DNA of 64,000 bases, from contig NZ_VCAO01000002.1 in the NCBI RefSeq assembly GCF_005884405.1, positions 1-64,000 of the forward strand, written 5' to 3'. Positions 1 to 9,400 of the stretch are shown here, in pieces. The position numbers were made by a program, and so were the translations under genes. A model generated the notes under the pieces. It was not told the DNA's origin, ran no database searches, and was given only the letters and a program-made list of their open reading frames with translations. The DNA is from Qipengyuania marisflavi (lineage in GTDB: Bacteria; Pseudomonadota; Alphaproteobacteria; Sphingomonadales; Sphingomonadaceae). Position 1 is the first letter of the stretch. Each line of letters begins with the position of its first letter.

Positions 1-255
1 GATTATCAAAAGATGCTGCAGGCTTACGGCCTGCGGCCATCGATGAGCGGCAAGGGTAATTGCTATGATAACGCCTCTGTCGAGACATTCTTCAAAAGCC
101 TGAAGGCGGAACTAATCTGGCGGCAGAGCTGGCCAACACGGCGACAAGCCGAGGCCGCCATCTTCCAGTACATCAACGGGTTCTACAATACCCGCCGCCG
201 CCATTCATATCTGGGCGGCATCAGCCCGCTCGCATTCGAAGCCAAAGTGGCATAA
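1..255 (+). mobile_element. IS3-family transposase, C-terminal fragment (cut by window start)
   Basis: The reading frame is open from base 1 to the TAA at 253-255, so this is the 3' end of a longer gene. The residues after GLRPSMSGKGNCYDNA, with VETFFKSLK and the closing RRRHSYLGGISP stretch, are typical of the integrase core (rve) end of IS3-family OrfB. The Glu of VETFF is the expected last acid of the DDE triad. The catalytic Asp residues, OrfA and the left inverted repeat lie outside the window. I could not define the right inverted repeat because the left end is not available for comparison. The element may be intact or a remnant. It marks the left side of an accessory region. Confidence 0.9.
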
Positions 256-710
256 TGAGATCAGTGACCGGCACAAAACCGTTACAAGTCCAGACCGCTG
301 CATATTCACTGGATGATCCGCTGGCCCTTCAGAAAATGTGAGCGCCTCGACTATTTCCTACGGCGGCAATATCAGCGAGAATTTTTCAACGCTAAGCCCG
401 GCTCTGTCAGATTGGGGAGGGTGCGCCATTCCCCGGCCGCTGCAGCATACATCGTGAAGGGTATCGATCCGCCATTTGCCAACCATCATCACATTGACCA
501 TATCCCTCAGGGACCGATTAATCATCGCCGGATCATAATATCGAGATCGCTTGGACCGACCGCGCGAAAGCGGGCAAAACAAGCTGGACGAGACCCCCTT
601 CCAAAAAAACGAAAAGCCTATTTCAAGAAGTTCCGAAAGGTCGATATTGATCAGCTGATAACGAGGTCAAGAGGGGCCCACCGCGCCAAGACACAACAGC
701 GAACTCTATT
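256..710. other. 455-base region between the IS3 gene and the helicase gene; no convincing gene
   Basis: The right end of the IS3 element must lie in the first part of this stretch. Two overlapping open frames exist, one on the plus strand (313-714) and one on the minus strand (358-582). Neither has a recognisable domain, and the plus frame runs into the helicase stop codon. Base composition is lower in GC than the core genome: bases 481-540 are about 45 percent GC by hand count. It may be a decayed remnant of another gene or element. I see no promoter or RNA gene here. Confidence 0.5.
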
Positions 711-3410
711 CTAATCATCATCGTCTTCCGGCACCAGTAGCACTTCACCGCGCACCGATGGGCGGGTCATCCCCTCGGCCAGCTCTCTTGCATTCTTGCC
801 GATATGAATAATCAAATCCTGCGCCAGATCGGTCAGCTGCTGGCCGGCGGCCTGAGGCGAGGGAAGGGTCTCGTCGGCCGCGCCGACCAGGTTCAGCCGC
901 TTCAACAGCTCCCAGTCGCGCAGAATTTCAACAGTCCCATCAGCCAAACGGCAGGCGCCGACCACGATCCGGCCCACTGTCTGGCCGTGGCCGGTAATTT
1001 CGTCAGTTATCGAAGTAATCAGCAGCGGGACTTTGAGACGGCTGCACCGGGCCAGAAAAGCTTCACGGTCAAGGCTTTCCTTTAGCGCGCGGTCGAGGAG
1101 GCTGTGCCCAATGCCGATCAGGCGGGTTGGCGCCTGCTTGCGGTCGATTGGGGCATTACGGTCGAACACCAAGCCAGTGTAGCGTTTGGCAATGGCATAA
1201 TCGGTTTTCCTCCATTCATCGGGCGCGATCACTTCCATGCCATCTTCGCGGTTCATCGCTCGCTTGCCTTGGCGCTCGAGTTCCAGCTTAAGAAAACGCT
1301 CAAGATCGGGAAGGTCGACTTTGGGAATATTATTGCCAACCTGCGCGAAATCGAAACGGGTGACATTGCCAAGCATGTTGCGCACACTCTTGACGAGATC
1401 TTCCCCACCGATGGTGGCAGATGCCTGATCGAACCATGTGCTAACTCCCTCGCGAGCAGGTTTGCTATCGGCTCCGAAGCGGGCTTGGCCTTCGGCAAAC
1501 ATGACTTCGATCGAGGGGCCACTGAGGCCCACCACCAATTGCGAGATATCCTCTCGCTCGTCCATCGCCACATCCAACGCTGCCTGGATGCGTTCAAGCT
1601 TCGCATTGAGCAAATCCCAGATGCGGGCCTCGACAGTGGCCGGGTTGCGCAGGATGAACACCTGCACCGGCCTTGTCTGGCCATACCGCGACAGCCGGCC
1701 CACCCGCTGATGAAGGCGCATCGGGTTCCATGGCATGTCAACATGGACCAGCGTGGCACATCGTTCCTGCAAGTCGATCCCTTCGCCAGCGGCTTCAGTT
1801 GAAACCAGGAAACGCACCTTACCAGCGTTGAAATCGTCTGCCGCGGTCTCGCGGGTGGAGGATCGCGGACCGTAGCTGCCATCGGCACGCAGTAGGTTTT
1901 CGAGTTTGCCTTCGCCGTTGATGAAGGCGCAGCGGCCATACCCGAAACGGGCGTGCAGAGCATTGACTACCAGTGCCTGCGTCGCCTTGTATTCGGTGAA
2001 CAGCAGGACCGGCTCGTCTTCGGGCAGGTCGGTCACGATTAGCTCCACAAGCCGCTCGATCTTTTGCTCGCTGACGATCGGCTCGGCGAGGTCGAGGAGT
2101 TCCTCGAGGCGCGCAACCTCACCGTCCATCAGTTCGGCAAGCAGCCTTGCCGATGCCTCTTCGTCGAGCACCGCAGCATCGTCGAGCGTTTCGGGCTGGT
2201 CGGTGGCAGCGATGGTAGCGCGCGCATTCTCGGCGACTGAAGCCAGCTTGTCGCGACGCTTGATCAGCGCGCTGCGGATGGCTGCGATCGAGCTTGCCGC
2301 CAGCTTCTGCAAGGCGATGAGCAGAAGCATGCGAGCCGTCTGCGCCTGTCCGGAAAGGTTCGAGGCATAGGCTCTCCCGTCGATGATAAAGGCGCTCAAA
2401 GTGTCATAGAACGCTGCCTCCGCATCCGAGAATTGATATTCGCGGCTTTCCACCGTCACCGGAGTGAACAGTTTCTCGCCCTTAAGGTCGGTGACCTTGG
2501 CCTTGTTGTTACGGATCATAAACTCGGGAAGCGCGGCGAGTTGCTCCTCGGGATCCTTGTCCGGCCCGAACCGCTCGTTGTCGAGCAGGCTCAAGAGCGA
2601 GAAAAAGCCGTGGTCCTTCCCGCGATGGGGCGTGCCTGTGAAAAGAAGCAGCGACTTGATCTTGCCCCGGCGCTCCATCTCCTTGAGCAGTTCGAGCGAC
2701 AGTGTTTCGCCGGTGCGATCGTCGGCGTGCAGGTGGTGCGCTTCGTCCACCACCACCGCATCCCACGGCTCGGCATCGAGAAAGGCGCTAGCCTCCGCGC
2801 GTCCTTCGGATACCTCCTGCCTGAGAGTGTGGACCGAGGCGACCACCATCTGCGTCACGCCCCAGAAATCGGCCGAGGCCTTGGCGATCTCGCGGCCATA
2901 CATCTGCAGCCGCAGGTCGAACATCTCGTAAAGCCGCTTCTGCCATTGCGGCACCAACTTGGCGGGCGCGAGGATCAGCAGGCGGCGCACCTGCGCCCGG
3001 GCGACTAGCGGCATTAGAACCAGCCCGGCCTCGATCGTCTTGCCGAGGCCCACATCGTCGGCCACGAGCCAGCGGAACGGCCACTGCCGGTTGACCTTAT
3101 GGCAAACCCACAGCTGGTGCGGCAGCAATTGCACCCGCGAACGCGAGAACACGCCCCACTGATCATTGACCGAACGGATCGCCAGTGCGCTGGCGCGCAA
3201 CAGGCCTTCGGCGCTGTCGTCGAAAGCCCCACTCTCCAGCGCTAAATCAAGCGAACGCGCGCGCACAAGTTCACTGCGCAGCACGGAATGGATCTCGCCC
3301 CCGAACCGCACGACGACGGCGTCCCCGCTATCGACGATGACTTGTCCGCTGCCGTGGAGCGGATGCGAAACTGGGGTATGCGGGGCGAGGAAGGTGTTAG
3401 TTTCAGGCAT
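711..3410 (-). CDS. SNF2/DEAH-type helicase (DrmD/RapA-like), partner of the sacsin-like ATPase
   Basis: An 899-residue superfamily 2 ATPase of the SNF2 type, likely acting on DNA or a nucleoprotein complex in the cytoplasm. Motif I (GLGKT, residues 121-125), the DEAH box (222-225) and motif III (FTGTPHRG, about 257-264) form the first RecA lobe. Motif V (STEAAGEGIDLQ, 537-548) and motif VI (HQRVGRLSR, 567-575) form the second. About 300 further residues follow with no nuclease or methylase motif, ending in an acidic EDDDD tail. The layout resembles the helicases of DISARM (DrmD) and related restriction-like systems, but none of the other DISARM genes is present. The start codon overlaps the end of the upstream 2391-residue gene by 8 bases, so the two are almost certainly co-translated. 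Confidence 0.9.
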   Translation of the reverse strand: MPETNTFLAPHTPVSHPLHGSGQVIVDSGDAVVVRFGGEIHSVLRSELVRARSLDLALESGAFDDSAEGLLRASALAIRSVNDQWGVFSRSRVQLLPHQLWVCHKVNRQWPFRWLVADDVGLGKTIEAGLVLMPLVARAQVRRLLILAPAKLVPQWQKRLYEMFDLRLQMYGREIAKASADFWGVTQMVVASVHTLRQEVSEGRAEASAFLDAEPWDAVVVDEAHHLHADDRTGETLSLELLKEMERRGKIKSLLLFTGTPHRGKDHGFFSLLSLLDNERFGPDKDPEEQLAALPEFMIRNNKAKVTDLKGEKLFTPVTVESREYQFSDAEAAFYDTLSAFIIDGRAYASNLSGQAQTARMLLLIALQKLAASSIAAIRSALIKRRDKLASVAENARATIAATDQPETLDDAAVLDEEASARLLAELMDGEVARLEELLDLAEPIVSEQKIERLVELIVTDLPEDEPVLLFTEYKATQALVVNALHARFGYGRCAFINGEGKLENLLRADGSYGPRSSTRETAADDFNAGKVRFLVSTEAAGEGIDLQERCATLVHVDMPWNPMRLHQRVGRLSRYGQTRPVQVFILRNPATVEARIWDLLNAKLERIQAALDVAMDEREDISQLVVGLSGPSIEVMFAEGQARFGADSKPAREGVSTWFDQASATIGGEDLVKSVRNMLGNVTRFDFAQVGNNIPKVDLPDLERFLKLELERQGKRAMNREDGMEVIAPDEWRKTDYAIAKRYTGLVFDRNAPIDRKQAPTRLIGIGHSLLDRALKESLDREAFLARCSRLKVPLLITSITDEITGHGQTVGRIVVGACRLADGTVEILRDWELLKRLNLVGAADETLPSPQAAGQQLTDLAQDLIIHIGKNARELAEGMTRPSVRGEVLLVPEDDDD

Positions 3411-6400
3411 CGATGGTAAGCCTCGGTAAAGATTCTGTGTTCCAGCTTCCGCTTAGGATTTGTTGGCGGGCGAGGGGGTATCCCACGCTCCGGGTGCGGG
3501 TGTTGAGGATTTCCAGCGGCAGATCCCCATCAATGCCGAACGGAGGCTCGGCTTCCAGCAATTGCGCGACCTCATCGTGGATGCGCCTGCCTTCATCCAC
3601 CCCGGGGGAGAAGGTGCCAAGCCCGATTTCCTCGGAAAAGTTACGGATGCGCTGGCGGGCGCTCCAGGCGAAAGGCTGCACCAGTTGGGCCTCATCTGGT
3701 TCGTAAAAGCCGCGCCGGGCCAGTTCGCGCACGATCCAGTTGGCACCCATGCCGATCGATCTTGCCAGCGGGGCGGCGTCGATGCCCATTCGGGCGATGA
3801 TCTGGCTTTGCGAGGGGCGCAGCAATTCGCGCAGGCTGAAGGGATTGGCCACCTGTTCGACCATTTGCGGCAAGGCGGTGAGGATCTGGCGATAGGCGTC
3901 CAGATTGCGGGCGATCAGGCACATATCGCCAAGGCAGCGGCGCCAGTGCTGAAAGTCTTCGTCGGCACCGATCTCGCTCCATACCCACAGCCTTTGGGCA
4001 TATTTGGTCAAGGCTTCGTCTTCCACGCTAGCGAGTTCGTGCCACCAATCCTCCCTTACTCCACGCAGAACGAAGTTGCGCGATTGCTTGGGAGTGATGC
4101 GGCCCAGCGTCTGGAACGAGGCAAGCGAGAGCATGGTGAACCAAGCTGTGTCGTCGTCTGCTTGCAGTTTCTGGGCGCTGCACAGATCTTCCAGCTCGCC
4201 GTAGGTCCGCATGTCGTGTTGCTCGACAAGCTCGGTGCGATCGGTTTCCCACCACTCGGCAATGTCCCAGAGGATGTCTTCGGCTTCGCGGACAGGCGGC
4301 GGGGTAGGGGTAGGAGCATCGGCATTCAGCCACGCCAGCAGGGTGCCGAGTTGCTGCGACGAAAGCTCCTGGTGTGCCGGCTGCGCCAAAAGCGCGTCTG
4401 CATCGCTAAGCCAATTCAGTCCTGAGATCGCCTTCGGGTTCTGCGCTAGATAAATGAGTGCCGCCTCGCAGCGGGCGTGATCGCGGTGGGCATCCTTGAG
4501 GTGTTCGCGCTCGATCTGGGTGCTGTAGCCCTTAATCGAGCGGGCTAGCTGGGCAAAGTCGACGCCGCGCGCCTGATAGTCCGGGTGAAGCCGGGCTTGG
4601 GGCGGCATAAAAGCAGCGCGCAGCCGTTCGGTTTCGCCTTCTTGGCCCTGGCGAGGATCCTGCGCGAACCAGAGATTATGAACTTGCACAAACTTGCCGT
4701 CTGCTGCCCTCAGCTGCACATCTTTGAGCGCATCTTCGACGCGCTTTCTTTCTTCCGGAAACCAGCGTTCACGTTCGCTGGCGTTGAACACCTCGCCGAC
4801 CATGGCCGCAGTTTCGGCAGTGATCTGGGACCGGCAAATCCGCCTTGCCATAGTGCCAAGGTCAATGGTTTCGGGCGCAGCAAAGCCCAGCCTTTGAAGA
4901 CGGTTCGCCCAATTCTCCTCAACATGATTGGCTTTGGCATCGCCAGCGCCGGGCCAGCCCTCGACCTTCTTGCGCACCTCGGGATCGGCGAGCGTGTGAC
5001 TGTAGACGCCATCGACCTCATTCGCACTCACTAGCCTACCCGAAGCGAGTGGCACCACTGCCCGGCTCCCGATCAGTGCTGCCAACCCCCGCAGTTCTCC
5101 ACCACTTGCGCCGTGCAGATACTGGGCGAGATGGTCGTTGAGGTCGTGCATCATTCGGTCGATGAGCGCGGCAAAGAAGGCATCGCGGCCCTGCTCGGCA
5201 AGGCCTGCAGCAGGCGCGATCGTATCCCACTTGTCGAAAAGTTCTAGCAGCCGCTCGCCCAACGGCGCGCCGCGCATCTGTATGGTTTTTAGCGCGCTTG
5301 CGGCCTCGCCGTGCAGTTTACGGCGGCCCTGATCCATTTCGAAATTTCCGTCGATCAGCCACTCGGTGCGTAGATCTTCACCGTCTAGCGGGGCCAAGTT
5401 CCACAGGCGGCTCCAGTCCTTCGCAAAGTTTGAAGGCATACCATCGAGCAGCCGCAAATAGAGCTGATGGCCTGCGCCAAGGTCAAGCCGCAGCGTGCGC
5501 TTGTCTTGCCCGTATTCGACCAGCGCGATAGTCGGCGTGATAGATTGCACCAGTGCCTTGCCGCTGGGCTTGTCCAAGTTATCGAACAGCACCACTTCGC
5601 CAAGGTCGGAAGCGACTACGGGCAGAAACTCGGCTACCCTCGCAAACTGATCGAATGCGCGCTTAGCCGCATCGGCCATGCCCGGCGCGATCGGCATCTC
5701 GATAATCGTTGCTGGCGCATCGGGCAGGTTGTGCTTCAACTGCAAGTCCCGGCCTTTCTCCCAGTTCAGTGGGATCATACCGCCGCGGATGGCAAAGCGC
5801 AGGCGCCCGCTGGCGACCCGGGTTTCATCGCTAAGCATATGGCAGGTCTTGAAACCCAGCCCGTGCTTGCCTCGATCCTCGCTCGCCTTCTCGGAGGAAT
5901 CCATGTCCAGCATGTTATCGAGATCGCGCTCAAAGCGTTGGGGCGTCCTAGGGCCGCCTGCGACATTGATCGGCCGTCCCCAGTGGATCACACGCAGGGT
6001 GGCAATTGTGCCGTTCTCATCGCGCTCTGCTTCTACCCGCATATCGGTTTGCTGGCCGTTCTGGTGTGCGGCATCCACCGCGTTTTGGAACAGCTCGAAG
6101 AGGGTGCGTTCGGGTGCGTAGCCGCGGCGATGTATCTTTTCGCGAATGGCCTGCAACAGTTCGCCTGCTGCCTCCTCACGCTTGATCGCCTGCCACAGGT
6201 TCTCCTTGGCTCGGTTGCGTGCGGATGCCTCGTCGCCTTCGCGGCGCCCGGTCTTGTGATCCGCATCGTAGATGCTGAGCGCCTGCTTGAGGTAGTCACT
6301 ACGGTCCAGCTTCTTGACGCGCTCGTAGAGGCCATCCTGGATGTCTTCAATCAGGTTATCAAGCGTGGCCTGATCAGAGGCGAGATAGCTGTCGAGAAGC

Positions 6401-9400
6401 TGGAGAAGCGCGCCACGCTGTTCGTGCATCCGCATGGTGATGGGATCGGCCAGTTTGCTGACGGCTTCACGCAGCATGGTCGTAGCGTGGTCAAGGTCAC
6501 GCGGCTCGCTCGCTGACATCGTCAGCTGCCAGTGATTGGGCGCAAGCTTGGTGCAGTCGTAGAGCAGCGTTCCATCAGCCCCGGACCGTGCCAGCGTCTC
6601 CACACCGGCGGCCGACATGACGAGGGCTTGCCCCTCTTGCAATGGAACCACGGTAAACTGCTGAGCCTGAATATTCTCGTAGGCGCCAAGTCGCCGCTTC
6701 GAACAATCTGCGATGTCCGCGCAAATGTCCTCATAGTTTGGGTTGCCTTGGAACTGCCCGGCAACTCTGCGCAGCTCCGGGCCGCGGCCAAGCATGGCGA
6801 GGACCATCAAGACGGCGCTGTGCAACTCGTGAAACTTGCGAAAGGGGGCAAACAGTTCGCCTATGCGGCGCTCCAGCGGTTCCCCTGCAATTGTCGCGGA
6901 GGTGCGGGGTGGCGCATGGTTTTCAGGCCGTTCAAACCCACAGTGGGCGGCGAGGCAGGCTGTATCCTCAAGGCCGGTCCTTGCAAGCGCGAGACAGTCG
7001 GCACGGCTAAAGGTGCCCGCCTCGCTTTCGACCAAGAGGTCGGCGGGTAGGAACTCGCTTGCTGCGCGCAGGCCTTCGACATGGGCAGCATAGCCCGCCC
7101 GCCACAAGTTCCGGGCGGCTTCGCTCAGGCGCCCCTCCTGGCGGTCTGAGGCGAGCTCCGCCAGCGCATTGAGCTGGTCGATCGCGGCATCTTCATCCGG
7201 CGCGGGAAAGGTGATCCCGGTGAGCAACTGGCTCCACCTCTCGTCATCCTCGATTGCGCGCAGGGCACTCGAGAGCAGCGGCCAAAGATCATCGTCGATC
7301 CTGCGCCCGGCTTTGGCCAGAGCGCAGAGATCGGCGCGCTGTTCGCGCAGGTCGACAACCAGACCGCTCCTGTGCTGCGCCATGTTCTGCAAGAGCAGCC
7401 GATAAGAGGCGAGGCGAGTGTGCACCAGCTTCAAGCGTTGCAAAATCTCGCGCTGGTCTTGCGGTAGCTTCTCAATCAGGGCCGGGGCGATACCCAGCGG
7501 AAAAGCGGGCCATGCATCGAGCACGCAGGGCAGGAAATCGCGCAGATCGCCAGGCGCCACGGTGCGCCCGTTTACGCGGAGCCATTTTCCTTCGCGCAGA
7601 GACTTGGCCAGATCGTCAGACAGGTTGGGGAGCTTTTCGAGCGCAGCGAAGATGTCGGCTGCAAAATCCTCCGGCCTTTCGCTGCCGAGCGCGATGGTGA
7701 TCTGCCGCTCAGGTGTCCAGTCCGCGATCAGGTCGCGCTGGCGCTGGCCCGCCTGGGCCGGATAGGGATCGACGATGCGCACCAAGTGTCGCATGGCTTG
7801 AGGCACCTCAGCAAGCCTGCCGCGCAGGAGATTACTGCAACGATGCAGACCGCCTTCCCCTTGAACCCTGTGCAGCGCCAGCGGGACCAGCGTGTCAGAC
7901 GGCAGCTGGGCGGAAAGCAGGGCCTCGGCTTGATGCTCGGTGAGGTCAATCTGGCTGCGCTTCAGGCGGCTGCCAAGCCAGTCGATACCCAATTCCTCGA
8001 CCCTGGCCTTGGTGGCATCATCGGGCGCGATGTGCCTGGCGATGTCCGGATCAAGAATGTGCAGCCCGCGCTCGTCGGCGGAGATCTGATCTGCCAGCGA
8101 CTTGAGCGGCGAAGGCAGGTCGGCAATGCGGGCCACGCGCGGTTCGTCCTGCAGATCGGGCTGGCCGGTCAGCAGGCAGCGCATCTGCTGCGGCGACATC
8201 TGAGCTTTTAGCTCTTTAAACTGGTTCGCGCGGGCGGCCACGGAGCCGAAAGCGCGCGCCTTGCCAAGGACGGCGGCCAGATGAGCGGGAGTGTTGGACG
8301 ACGAGAGCGTCGTTCCGGGCGACATCTTCAGAGTAACGTTCTGCCGCAGGCTCCAAAGCGTCGGCTCGGTGACCGCTTGCGCAAGGCTGTCCAGCAGATT
8401 GATCTTGCCGCCCTGCTGGAACAGCAGCCCCTTATCGACCAACGCGCGTGCTTCGGCAGGCGCTAGCAAAGCATCGCCGCCGTCACCTGCACGTCGCGCG
8501 GGGATCACCTTGAGCGCACTGACGCGCACATGCTGTGCCAAGCTGCCAAGATGGGGGCCTTTGGCCAGCACCCGCCCCAGCAAACTGATTGCCTCGCTGC
8601 GGACCTTGCCTTCACGTCGCCCCAGCGGTTCGAGCGCTTCCAGCAGGGCAAAAGCATCGTTTTCGGGCAACTCTTGGTCGCTGTCCGCGCGGTTTGCGGC
8701 GATCTCCTCGGCGACCCATTCATCACGCAGGCAGAGCAGGGGTGCATTCTGCGCAAGATGAGCGAGCAGTTCCGGGGCGCTGACCGATTTGGGTAAAACA
8801 AGGATGCCTGCCGGCCTCAGGTGACGGGTGAGCTTTCTTAGCTCGACCGTCGGTGCCATCTTGCTTTTGGCAATTAAGGCAGCGCGTAAGCTCTCACCAA
8901 GGCTCTGTTGCGCAAGTTCGCCCAGCTCCACGAAGCCGTTCGCGGGCGCTTCGAGCAAGGCAGATAGCGTTTTTGCCGCCTTCATGCTGCTCCATGCTGC
9001 CTGGCCCATGCCATCGATAATGGCGGCCAGTTCACTGTCGCTCCAAGTCGGAGCGGCAGCGCTTAGCGTGCCGCCTTGGGCAAGCACGATGCCGTGCTGC
9101 TTGCGCCATTCGGCAAAGCCTGGCCAAGCTTCGTCCAGCATACGCGGGCGGGTCGCTTCGCCGACCGGAACGGGGCGCAGAGTGGCGGCGGGTTCGATCC
9201 CCCAGCGCTGGCCTGTGCCATCGGCCACGCAGGCTAGCGCGCGCTCCCCGCAGATAGCGGCGGCATTGGCTAGCCACCAGTCTTTCGCCTCCTGCAATGC
9301 CCTTATCAGGCCGTAGCGCGCGGGGTTGTCGGGCAAGGCCGCGACAGCGCTAGCCACTGCATTGAGGACGCATGGAAGTGCAGCTTCTCGCTGCAGTTCG

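Noticed and set aside
313-714. 133-residue plus-strand frame between the IS3 element and the helicase gene
   Set aside because: No recognisable domain, an opposing frame of similar quality, and it ends inside the stop of the helicase gene; a chance frame or remnant is more likely.
1104-1802. 232-residue frame antisense to the SNF2 helicase gene
   Set aside because: Shadow of the helicase frame, without family motifs.
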